From positions 1-64,000 of the forward strand of contig CAJADF010000040.1 of assembly GCA_903938485.1 (NCBI GenBank): a stretch of DNA of 64,000 nucleotides, read 5' to 3'. The notes beneath the pieces are model-generated. The model was not told the origin of the DNA. It did not search any database and saw only the letters and a list, made by a program, of their open reading frames with translations. The translations under genes and the position numbers were made by a program. Positions 56,592 to 64,000 of this stretch are shown piece after piece; within the stretch, counting starts at the first letter, position 1; each line of letters begins with the position of its first letter. This DNA is from an uncultured Methylococcaceae bacterium. Its GTDB lineage: Bacteria > Pseudomonadota > Gammaproteobacteria > Methylococcales > Methylomonadaceae.

Positions 56592-59500
56592 ATGAAAGAT
56601 AAATTTATTAGTTTTTTTAATGCTTTAAGTAAAGATGAACAACAGGTTTTACTTGTATTAGCTGTCGTATATGCGCCTATTGTACAGTCAAATTTACAAG
56701 CTTTATTGAAGTTACTTGCTTGTGTTGAACCTAAAAAATTAGCCCTTATTGATAGGCATTTAGGCGAGAAGTTACAGCAATCAGGTGTGGTTTTAGTAAA
56801 TGCAGATGGTTGGCAGTGCAATAAAAAAATTGCTGAGCATTTAATGCGTATAGCGGTGAATGAGCCTTGGTTTAATAAGTTAGTTCAATATTTAATAGCT
56901 CAGCCAAGTTATTACTATCCAGTGAGGCTTGATGTTTTTCACGCTATTAAACAATTGCGAATTTTTTTATATCAAGAAAATATTGCTGCATTTTCTGCAA
57001 ACATCGATTATTTTTATAACTCATATCCTCAGCACTTTACTGAGGCGATGAATGATATATTCTTTAATGAATATCAGTCTATTTGGTTTACTGCTTTACC
57101 AGATGAAATCAAAAGCACGGTTTTAAAATACTATTTAAAAGATAGTTATTTCTACTTAATTGATGATTCTTTCCAATATAAGCTTCTAGAGTCTTTCTTT
57201 GGTAAAAAAAGACATAAAAATCAAAATATTGTTCATGTGATACTTTCTGAACGTTTGGTTAGAGGCGTATTTAAAGATGCTGAAACATGGTTAGTAGGAG
57301 ATTATTCTTATGAAGGTTTAAAGCTATTAGCCACATTAAGGTTTTTGGAAAATAAGAATGACGAAGCTATCATTTACTTTCAGACTGCTCTGAAGGTTTT
57401 AAAAAAAGAGTCTGGTAAACGAAACGTAGTTATTGAGGGGTTAGAAGGTTATTTTTATAACTTAGCATTACTTAAAAGCCGACAGTTACCTAATTTGGTT
57501 TTACTCAGGCAACAATTGAAGGTTGCACAAAAGCAAGGGAGCTCAAGTCCCTTTAATGGTTTAAATTTGATGCTGTTAGAAGTTGTTGATATTTATCAGG
57601 GGCGACTCAATATTGAGCAAAGTGTTTTTTTAATAATTAAAAAAACCTCAGCCTATGAGCATTTGTTTCAGGGTTTACTTTTATATTGGTTGTCTGTTTT
57701 AGATGTGTTGACGCAAGGTGATAATAATCAATTTGTTATAAAGTTAGCTGAGTATTGTCAAAAGGCTCATCAGTTAAGTTATGGTTGGTTTGCTTGTCTT
57801 AGCGCCGCATTTTTGGTGAGAATTGAATATAAACATGATTCATGTGAGAAGATTTTTAATCAAAGTGCTCAACTACCTTTTTGTGAATTGATTGATTTAT
57901 TGCCGCAAGTATCTTCATGGCAAAGAGCTTTAGACGCACTAACACAGTTAACTACTCATCCAGAGGAATCTGCACACAAGGAGTTGCGAATCATTTGGTC
58001 GTTAGAACTACAAAAAGATAAAATAATTTTAGAGCCTAAAGAGCAACGATTAGGCTTGGGCGGGAGATGGACTAAAGGCAGAATAATAGCTTTAAAAAAA
58101 CTGCACAATAATATTGATGAATTTGATTTTTTATCAGAGCAGGATAAACGTATTTGCGCCCATATACAGATCACTAAAGAAAATGATTATTATGGCTATT
58201 CATCAAGAGAAAAATACATATTATCAAGCTACGCAATTACTGAATTAGTAGGGCATCCTGCAGTATTTTGGTCACATCAAGAGGCATATGATCATCCGAT
58301 AGATATCAAGCTGTTTGAGCCACAATTATTGGTAAAAGAGGTACAAGATAAATTACATATTTCTTTGCTTCCTCCAATTGCACAAGAAAAAATAATAGTG
58401 CAGAAGACAGCAAATAATGGTTTGCAGGTTTATGTTATTAATGATTCTCATCGACAAGTTGCTGAAATATTGGGTCAGGAGGGTTTAATCGTCCCAATAT
58501 CTGCACGACAACAGGTCATTGATTCTATTTCCTCAATAGCATCTATGCTAACGGTGCAATCTGATATTGGCGGTACTTCAAGCTCTGCAACAACAGTAGA
58601 GGCTGATAGTCGTCTACACATTCATTTACAACCTGTGGGTCAAGGTATTCAGGTTGATATTTTTGTGCAACCATTTTTAGAGGGTGGACCTCTTTATATA
58701 CCTTGTTCTGGAGGATCAACTGTACTTGCAGAAATAGACGGTAAGCAGTACCAAACAACTCGTGATATCGATTTGGAAAATCAATATTTGAATCAAGTTA
58801 TAGAGCAGTGTCCCGAGTTGTATTCTGTTAAAGAGCCAAGGTGGAAGTTAGATGATGCTGAATCTTCTTTGGAGGCATTGTTGCAACTGCAAAATTTGGG
58901 TGATTATGTTTTATTGGAATGGCCTAAAGATAAGAAAATTAAGTTGAGTCGTGAGACAGGATTATCTCGAGCGCAATTTTCAGTGCGTAAAGAAAAGGAT
59001 TGGTTTAGTGTTGAGGGTAACGTAGAAGTCGATAACGGTGAAGTGTTGGATATGCAGCGTTTAATGACCTTGTTAAATGGCACAACCAGTCGGTTTCTGC
59101 AGCTTGAAGATGGTCAGATTATCGCTTTAACCCGGGAATTAAGACAGCGTTTAGATGATCTTTCGGGTATCGGAGAACTGCATAAAGATCAAGTTCGTTT
59201 TCATCCCTTGGCGGCTTTGGCCTTGGATGAAATAACCTCAGGTATGGCTGTTACCGCCAGTCAACCGTGGTTAGACCAGCTTACTCGCTTAAATGAAATG
59301 GGCGATTTAAATCCTAAGCCCCCTTCGACCTTAAAAGGCGAATTGCGCGATTATCAACACGAAGGCTTTCAATGGATGATGCGTTTGGCACATTGGGGAG
59401 CTGGAGCCTGTTTAGCCGATGACATGGGTTTGGGTAAGACGATTCAGGCAATTGCTTTAATTTTGGCAAGAGCGCCACAAGGCCCGACCTTAATTTTAGC

Positions 59501-60716
59501 TCCCACTTCTGTGTGCATTAACTGGTTAGAAGAAGTGGAACGCTTTGCCCCCACTTTGAATGTTTATCAATTTGGGGCGGGTGACAGGCAAGAAATGGTT
59601 GATAATGCTGGGCCATTTGATTTAATCGTGTCTAGTTATGGCCTGTTACAAACAGAGGCGGATCGTTTAGTGACAAAACGCTGGCATACCTTAGTGGCTG
59701 ATGAGGCTCATGCCATTAAGAACGCGTTAACTAAGCGTTCTAAAGCGGCAATGGCATTACAGGCGGATTTTAAATTAATAACGACCGGTACTCCTATTGA
59801 GAATCATTTAGGTGAATTATGGAATTTATTTAATTTTATTAATCCTGGTTTGTTGGGGTCATTACAAAACTTTAATCATCGTTATGCCCAAGCCATAGAA
59901 AATAATAAAGATCATGAGTTGCAGCAAAGGCTTAGAAAATTATTACGACCTTTTATATTGCGTAGACTTAAGACCGATGTATTAACTGAGTTGCCGCCTA
60001 GAACAGAAGTGACTCTGCATATTGAGTTAAGTCCGGGTGAACGATCTTTTTATGAGGCCTTACGAAGGGATGCAATGAATGCTTTGCTTTCTAATAATGA
60101 TAAGTCTGAGCATAAACAACTTAAAATTCTAGCAGAAATAATGAAGTTAAGGCGGGCATGTTGCCATCCTAGCTTAGTCATGGAGGGTAGTACTTTAAGT
60201 AGTTCTAAACTACAGGCTTTTGAAGAGTTAGTTGATGAATTACTGGCTAATAATCACAAAGCGTTGGTGTTTAGTCAGTTTGTTGGTCATCTTAGTATCA
60301 TTAGACAATTCCTAGATAAAAAAGGGATTTCTTATCATTATCTAGATGGCTCAACGCCTGTGCCAAAGCGAAAAATTGCGGTTAATTCTTTTCAGGCTGG
60401 TGATGGTGATTTGTTTTTAATTAGTTTAAAAGCTGGTGGCACGGGTTTAAATCTTACTGCGGCTGATTATGTGATTCATATGGATCCTTGGTGGAATCCA
60501 GCAGTTGAAGATCAGGCCTCCGATCGTGCTCATAGGATGGGTCAAATACGACCTGTGACAGTTTATCGTTTGGTAGCAAAAGATACTATTGAAGATAAGA
60601 TTGTTGAGTTACATAAACATAAGCGTGATTTGGCTAGTAGTTTGCTTGAAGGTGGTGAAGTGAGTGGTAAGATGTCGGTTGAAGAAATGATGGAATTAAT
60701 CAAAGATATTGTGTAG
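56592..60716 (+). CDS. SNF2-family DEAD/H-box ATPase with long N-terminal region
   Basis: A 1374-residue protein. The last 500 residues form a Swi2/Snf2 translocase: ADDMGLGKTIQAIAL (Walker A, about 941), VADEAHAIKN (Walker B, about 1035), TGTPIENHLGELWNLFNFI, VFSQFVGHL, LKAGGTGLNLTAADYVIHMDPWWNPAVEDQASDRAHRMGQ. The first 900 residues have helical repeat-like character up to about 470, then a beta-rich part (SRLHIHLQPVGQGIQVDIFVQPFLEGGPLY) of the kind preceding bacterial SNF2 cores. No nuclease, zinc finger or methylase domain is recognisable. It may remodel protein-DNA or RNA-polymerase complexes. Confidence 0.9.
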   Translation: MKDKFISFFNALSKDEQQVLLVLAVVYAPIVQSNLQALLKLLACVEPKKLALIDRHLGEKLQQSGVVLVNADGWQCNKKIAEHLMRIAVNEPWFNKLVQYLIAQPSYYYPVRLDVFHAIKQLRIFLYQENIAAFSANIDYFYNSYPQHFTEAMNDIFFNEYQSIWFTALPDEIKSTVLKYYLKDSYFYLIDDSFQYKLLESFFGKKRHKNQNIVHVILSERLVRGVFKDAETWLVGDYSYEGLKLLATLRFLENKNDEAIIYFQTALKVLKKESGKRNVVIEGLEGYFYNLALLKSRQLPNLVLLRQQLKVAQKQGSSSPFNGLNLMLLEVVDIYQGRLNIEQSVFLIIKKTSAYEHLFQGLLLYWLSVLDVLTQGDNNQFVIKLAEYCQKAHQLSYGWFACLSAAFLVRIEYKHDSCEKIFNQSAQLPFCELIDLLPQVSSWQRALDALTQLTTHPEESAHKELRIIWSLELQKDKIILEPKEQRLGLGGRWTKGRIIALKKLHNNIDEFDFLSEQDKRICAHIQITKENDYYGYSSREKYILSSYAITELVGHPAVFWSHQEAYDHPIDIKLFEPQLLVKEVQDKLHISLLPPIAQEKIIVQKTANNGLQVYVINDSHRQVAEILGQEGLIVPISARQQVIDSISSIASMLTVQSDIGGTSSSATTVEADSRLHIHLQPVGQGIQVDIFVQPFLEGGPLYIPCSGGSTVLAEIDGKQYQTTRDIDLENQYLNQVIEQCPELYSVKEPRWKLDDAESSLEALLQLQNLGDYVLLEWPKDKKIKLSRETGLSRAQFSVRKEKDWFSVEGNVEVDNGEVLDMQRLMTLLNGTTSRFLQLEDGQIIALTRELRQRLDDLSGIGELHKDQVRFHPLAALALDEITSGMAVTASQPWLDQLTRLNEMGDLNPKPPSTLKGELRDYQHEGFQWMMRLAHWGAGACLADDMGLGKTIQAIALILARAPQGPTLILAPTSVCINWLEEVERFAPTLNVYQFGAGDRQEMVDNAGPFDLIVSSYGLLQTEADRLVTKRWHTLVADEAHAIKNALTKRSKAAMALQADFKLITTGTPIENHLGELWNLFNFINPGLLGSLQNFNHRYAQAIENNKDHELQQRLRKLLRPFILRRLKTDVLTELPPRTEVTLHIELSPGERSFYEALRRDAMNALLSNNDKSEHKQLKILAEIMKLRRACCHPSLVMEGSTLSSSKLQAFEELVDELLANNHKALVFSQFVGHLSIIRQFLDKKGISYHYLDGSTPVPKRKIAVNSFQAGDGDLFLISLKAGGTGLNLTAADYVIHMDPWWNPAVEDQASDRAHRMGQIRPVTVYRLVAKDTIEDKIVELHKHKRDLASSLLEGGEVSGKMSVEEMMELIKDIV

Positions 60717-60750
60717 TTTAAATTTAACGAGTGGATATTGAGGAGGATTA

Positions 60751-61143
60751 ATGAATAAACAAAAAAATAATACCATAGAAAAATTGATTGTCTTTTCTAT
60801 GGTATTAATATCAGTTAGTTATAGTGGTATTGGTCTTGCTCAAGGTACCGTAGAGAAGGCTCTATTATTAGAAAAGCAAGTTGAGTTACCTAGCGAACAT
60901 ATAAACTCAAAAGTAATGCGTATTAAGTTTTCACCTGGTTTTAAAACGCCGTGGCATACCCATGAAGGGCCGGGGCCTCGTTATGTGGTAAAAGGTCAGT
61001 TAACTGTTGTAGAAAATGGTAAAACCAATGTTTATAAAGCAGGTGAGGTATTTTGGGAAACCGGTGCGCTTATGTCAGTAGAGAACACTGGAGTTGATTT
61101 TGCTGAATTGATTATTTTTGAATTAGGTCCTTTAAAAAAATAG
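60751..61143 (+). CDS. Exported cupin-domain protein
   Basis: A signal peptide (VFSMVLISVSYSGIGLAQ) is followed by a single cupin: FSPGFKTPWHTHEGPGPRYVVKGQLTVVENG (first motif with His-x-His) and AGEVFWETGALMSVENTG (second motif). The second-motif histidine is replaced, so metal binding may be partial. Such periplasmic cupins are often uncharacterised. The start has GAGGAG at good spacing. It lies 34 bp after the SNF2 gene, possibly co-transcribed, and ends before a strong hairpin. Confidence 0.82.
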   Translation: MNKQKNNTIEKLIVFSMVLISVSYSGIGLAQGTVEKALLLEKQVELPSEHINSKVMRIKFSPGFKTPWHTHEGPGPRYVVKGQLTVVENGKTNVYKAGEVFWETGALMSVENTGVDFAELIIFELGPLKK

Positions 61144-61167
61144 CTGTAAATACCCTTTAAGTTTAAT

Positions 61168-61195
61168 CCTTAAACCTTTATGTAAAGGTTTAAGG
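61168..61195 (+). terminator. Terminator-like hairpin after the cupin gene
   Basis: A perfect 12-bp inverted repeat, CCTTAAACCTTT / AAAGGTTTAAGG, around ATGT. No long T-run follows (TTGATCATTG), so strength is uncertain. Confidence 0.6.
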
Positions 61196-61683
61196 TTGAT
61201 CATTGCTAATTATCACTTGGCTTTCAATTTGATAATTAATGCTTCTAACTGTTAAAGCTTATAGTTTGTTCCTTCGTATTCTAATTATTTCAATTGTTAC
61301 AAGAAAAGCTTTGTCACACTAAAGTTGTACAAAATAAAATCCCTGTACAGTATTGTTGTGATGAGAGTGGGTGTTGATTTTATTTTTTATAAAACAGTAG
61401 CTTGTGTGTTTTTGTATGTATTATTTTTATATTTATTGAGTCGATATAATACGTAATAATTATTTTTGTACATGTTTTGTAAAACTTTACTTTGACAAGT
61501 CTGTTTCTTATTGTTACATTATTGTGAAATGATTAGTAAACAAATGACGAACTAATTCTTATTCAGGTTTTGGAAAGTCATGAGTTTCTAATCGTATAAA
61601 GTAAGGTAGTTTGCAATCTTGATGACTGGGTGATTGAGGCTACTAAAATAATTATAAGAACATGTTTGCGAGGATTTAGTGCT
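61196..61683 (+). promoter_or_regulatory. Long AT-rich leader upstream of the sigma factor gene
   Basis: This stretch of nearly 500 bases has no gene. Its length and AT-richness suggest a long promoter or 5' leader for the sigma factor gene. I see no hairpin or operator I would name. A small RNA cannot be excluded. Confidence 0.35.
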
Positions 61684-63066
61684 ATGGCTTATTTAAATAC
61701 GCAGTTTTCAAAACAAGAGCTAACTTATGTTGTCGATAGTGTTGCGCTACCAAAATCGCAGCCTAAACTAAGGAATACCGAATCAGTTGAATTGACTGAA
61801 AATAGTAATTTTTACATTGCAAGTCAGTTAAAGGATGAGAAGCAGAAATTAATAAGTTCAATTGCCCAGTTTCCAGTAACCGCATTATGGATATTGAGAC
61901 AATACGAGCAAACAGAGAACCTTAGCATACAAGATGAAGACGGCATCATAGATGCTGAGATTACTAATGAATTAAGTGCTGTTCGTCAATGTTTTGATGT
62001 GTTAATTGATAAATACAATGTTGAAGCAAGTAGCGGTGTAATTAAACAAAATTTGATTAATGCTTTACAAGAATTTCCTTTAACATTTAGTGACTTAACT
62101 AAATTAGTTGATCTAATTGTTTACGCTTATAAATACAGGGGGCTATGTTATCAGCCAAATGCACATCATGGTCATAAAAAATCAGATTTGATCATTAAAA
62201 GACTTGAAGGCATCAACAGAAGAAATACTGTTAATCAAAATAAATTAAGTGACTTAATGCTTGATTATGATGAGCAGTTTTTGTTTTTATCAAGTGCAGA
62301 TATGCACAAATATTTCGCTGATGTGGTGTTTGCTGAAAACCGTTGGTTAGATCTTAGACAGCAAATTGCTTCGGCAAACTCAAGACTGGTTTTGTTTATT
62401 GCTAATCAATACAAAGGTAATTTCTTAGACTTTGATGACTTAGTGCAAGAAGGCCATACTGGTTTATTGAAAGCCGTAGACAAATTTGATTTTAGATTAG
62501 GATTTCAGTTTTCAACTTATGCGGGTTATTGGATAAGGCAAGCTATTTCAAGAGCTTTATCTCGTAATGAAAGAGTAGTCAGAGTTCCATGTGGGCAAGT
62601 TGCAAATATTAATAAGGTATTTCGTTGTAAAGATCAATTTCTAAATAAAGAAGGTAGAGAACCCAGTGCTCAAGAACTGGCTGAAGTCACAAAGCTATCT
62701 GTAGATGAGGTTAACAATTTACTCGCTATTTCTCAATCCGCAACAGCATTAGAAGGTTACGAGGATGAAGGTGAAGTTGCATTTGCTCCAATTGATTACA
62801 TAGAACAAAACGTATTTACTTCGTCATATAAGCAAATTGCTAAATCTGATCTAGAAGGTCTTCTAACTAAAGCAATTAGTGGTTTAAATGATAGGGAAGC
62901 TAAGGTTATTTGTAGTCATTTTGGTGTAGATGTTGATGAAGCAATGACTCTGCAAGAAATTGGTGTCGAGCTTAATTTAACCCGTGAAAGAGTTCGTCAA
63001 ATTCAAGTGATAGCACTTGAAAAAATTAGACGTAGTTTGGGCGATGAATTAGAAGTTTTTTTGTAA
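61684..63066 (+). CDS. Divergent sigma-70 family RNA polymerase sigma factor
   Basis: Regions 2 to 4 are clear. Region 2 has QQIASANSRLVLFIANQYKGNFLDFDDLVQEGHTGLLKAVDKFDFRLGFQFSTYAGYWIRQAISRAL, with RVVRVPCG at the 2.4/3.0 boundary. Region 3 is EGREPSAQELAEVTKLSVDEV. Region 4 is MTLQEIGVELNLTRERVRQIQVIALEKIRRSL. The N-terminal 210 residues do not show a standard sigma 1.1/1.2 and lack the RpoD non-conserved insert. It is best seen as a group 2 or atypical RpoD paralogue. The ATG at 61684 (MAYLNTQF), with GAGGA upstream, is preferred over the GTG at 61630, giving 460 residues. ftsH follows. Confidence 0.85.
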   Translation: MAYLNTQFSKQELTYVVDSVALPKSQPKLRNTESVELTENSNFYIASQLKDEKQKLISSIAQFPVTALWILRQYEQTENLSIQDEDGIIDAEITNELSAVRQCFDVLIDKYNVEASSGVIKQNLINALQEFPLTFSDLTKLVDLIVYAYKYRGLCYQPNAHHGHKKSDLIIKRLEGINRRNTVNQNKLSDLMLDYDEQFLFLSSADMHKYFADVVFAENRWLDLRQQIASANSRLVLFIANQYKGNFLDFDDLVQEGHTGLLKAVDKFDFRLGFQFSTYAGYWIRQAISRALSRNERVVRVPCGQVANINKVFRCKDQFLNKEGREPSAQELAEVTKLSVDEVNNLLAISQSATALEGYEDEGEVAFAPIDYIEQNVFTSSYKQIAKSDLEGLLTKAISGLNDREAKVICSHFGVDVDEAMTLQEIGVELNLTRERVRQIQVIALEKIRRSLGDELEVFL

Positions 63067-63163
63067 TGTACAAAGTTGTTAAAGATAGATAAGATGAAAT
63101 TCTACTGAAAACGTAGGAAAGAATAATTTAAGACTGATGACAGGGTAACGTGGAAACATCGAG

Positions 63164-63193
63164 TTTTGAATAATGATTTAGGTAACCCCAACG
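63164..63193 (+). promoter_or_regulatory. Possible heat-shock (sigma-32-type) promoter for ftsH
   Basis: TTTTGAA (63164-63170) and CCCCAACG (63186-63193) are separated by 15 bp. They resemble the sigma-32 elements CTTGAAA and CCCCATNT. It lies 38 bp before the ftsH start, and ftsH is a heat-shock gene in E. coli. The -10 element departs at two positions. Confidence 0.4.
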
Positions 63194-63231
63194 CTACTAT
63201 TGATCTTTATTTAAGATCAGGAGATTAAACC

Positions 63232-64000
63232 ATGAAAAAATATATACTCAATACACTTCTTTGGAGTGTTGTTTTAGCCGGAGCCTTTTTAATATTCAAT
63301 CGCGTAAATACTGCTCCGCCGGTTGATGACTCAATCGCGTATTCAGACTTTATTGTTAAAGTAAAAAATAAATTAGTTGATCGTGTTGAAATGACTGGAT
63401 CTATGATTAAGTTGCGAACTAACGATGGTCAAAATTTAGAAACATACAATCCAAATGATCCGCATTTAATTGATGATCTTTTAAGTGCCGGTGTGCAAGT
63501 AAGAACAAAACCACCTGCTCAGCAATCATTACTCATGCAAATGTTTATTTCATGGTTCCCTATGTTGCTATTAATAGCCGTATGGATTATCTACATGCGT
63601 AGAAGTCAAGGTGGTGGCATGGGTGCTAATTCTTTCGGTAAAAGCAAAGCTAAATTACTTGAAGAAGATAAATTAACCGCAACCTTTGCTGATGTAGCTG
63701 GCTGTGAAGAAGCTAAAGAAGAAGTAACCGAGTTAGTAGACTTCTTAGCGGATCCACAAAAATTCCAAAAATTGGGTGGCAAAATCCCCCGCGGCATCTT
63801 AATGGTAGGCCCTCCAGGTACTGGTAAAACTTTATTAGCTAGAGCAATCGCAGGTGAAGCGGGTGTTAAATTCTTCACAGTCTCTGGTTCTGATTTCGTT
63901 GAAATGTTCGTGGGTGTTGGTGCATCTCGTGTTAGAGACATGTTTGCCCAAGCTAAAGAACATGCACCTTGTATCATCTTTATAGATGAAATTGACGCAG
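63232..64000 (+). CDS. ftsH: ATP-dependent zinc metalloprotease FtsH (N-terminal part, cut by window edge)
   Basis: It is missing from the ORF track because its stop is beyond the window. It degrades membrane proteins and short-lived regulators. Visible are the first membrane helix ([15 protein letters not shown]), a periplasmic domain beginning [13 protein letters not shown], the second helix ([20 protein letters not shown]) and the AAA domain. The AAA domain shows [21 protein letters not shown], Walker [25 protein letters not shown] and Walker [10 protein letters not shown]. The start at 63232 has AGGAG at ideal spacing. A small hairpin (TGATCTT/AAGATCA, 63201-63219) abuts the ribosome site. 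The protease domain lies outside the window. Confidence 0.95.
   Translation, partial: MKKYILNTLLWSVVLAGAFLIFNRVNTAPPVDDSIAYSDFIVKVKNKLVDRVEMTGSMIKLRTNDGQNLETYNPNDPHLIDDLLSAGVQVRTKPPAQQSLLMQMFISWFPMLLLIAVWIIYMRRSQGGGMGANSFGKSKAKLLEEDKLTATFADVAGCEEAKEEVTELVDFLADPQKFQKLGGKIPRGILMVGPPGTGKTLLARAIAGEAGVKFFTVSGSDFVEMFVGVGASRVRDMFAQAKEHAPCIIFIDEIDA

Noticed and set aside
56592-60716. SNF2 gene as part of a known defence system.
   Set aside because: No nuclease, phospholipase D, methylase or other defence partner is adjacent. The neighbours are metabolic or uncharacterised, so I keep only the open question in findings.
63606-63977. 123-residue minus-strand ORF.
   Set aside because: It is the antisense of the FtsH AAA domain, whose sense translation is unmistakable.

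Overview
The window is about 64 kb of a low-GC gammaproteobacterial chromosome, rich in A and T at third codon positions. The housekeeping content supports this: sdhCDAB-sdhE, rpoE-mucA-like-mucD, lpxK-trm112-kdsB, phoBR, prmB-aroC, rsmD, rlmJ, cyoE and nadB. Gene neighbourhoods and the bacterial Na+/K+-type pump would suit an aquatic or marine lineage, possibly Methylococcales, but nothing here (for example no pmo or mxa genes) proves that. No CRISPR array, complete IS element, prophage or rRNA operon was seen.

Layout. 1-1.4 kb: 3' end of a tRNA (probably Arg), an intact tRNA-His, then a broken tyrosine integrase pointing back at the tRNA and about 600 bp of decaying sequence, a tRNA-anchored integration scar. 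1.4-11 kb: DCC-family thiol protein, two tandem NhaD-type antiporters with altered ion-site residues, a MOSC protein, a bacterial Na,K-ATPase-like P-type pump and an atypical pyruvate kinase homologue. This looks like a sodium and energy block. 11-21 kb: birA-coaX, EEP-family phosphatase/nuclease, ybiB-like (trpD2), cyoE, a catalytic plus non-catalytic M16 peptidase pair, rsmD, a FemAB/GNAT-like protein and a PepSY-like exported protein. 21-25.4 kb: succinate dehydrogenase operon with sdhE, then a DedA protein. 25.4-30 kb: nadB divergent from the sigma-E operon. 30-35.2 kb: prmB, aroC, MFS carrier, lpxK, trm112-like ycaR, kdsB. 35.3-40.3 kb: alaC-like aminotransferase, hom, thrC and an L,D-transpeptidase. 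40.3-44.8 kb: radA, a two-domain kinase-like protein, rlmJ, an RMD1/DUF155 protein and a small exported protein. 44.8-45.9 kb: gene desert with gene remnants. 45.9-54.9 kb: COG2509 flavoprotein, phoR-phoB, DUF5710 and YgjP-type proteins, F6P aldolase-like protein, orphan hypE, a second (YcbB-type) L,D-transpeptidase and a YcbK/DUF882 protein. 55-64 kb: DUF1704 'QEGLA' metallopeptidase-like protein, a 1374-residue SNF2 ATPase, a periplasmic cupin, a divergent sigma-70 factor and ftsH running off the right edge.

The best candidates for new biology are: the NhaD pair and Na,K-ATPase-like pump with unusual site residues; a kinase joined to what looks like a ParB/Srx-fold domain; the DUF1704 gene next to a giant SNF2 protein with an unrecognised 900-residue N-terminus; the divergent sigma factor beside ftsH; and the pyruvate kinase homologue with altered active-site motifs. 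All family assignments are by eye from the translated sequence; no database search was run.
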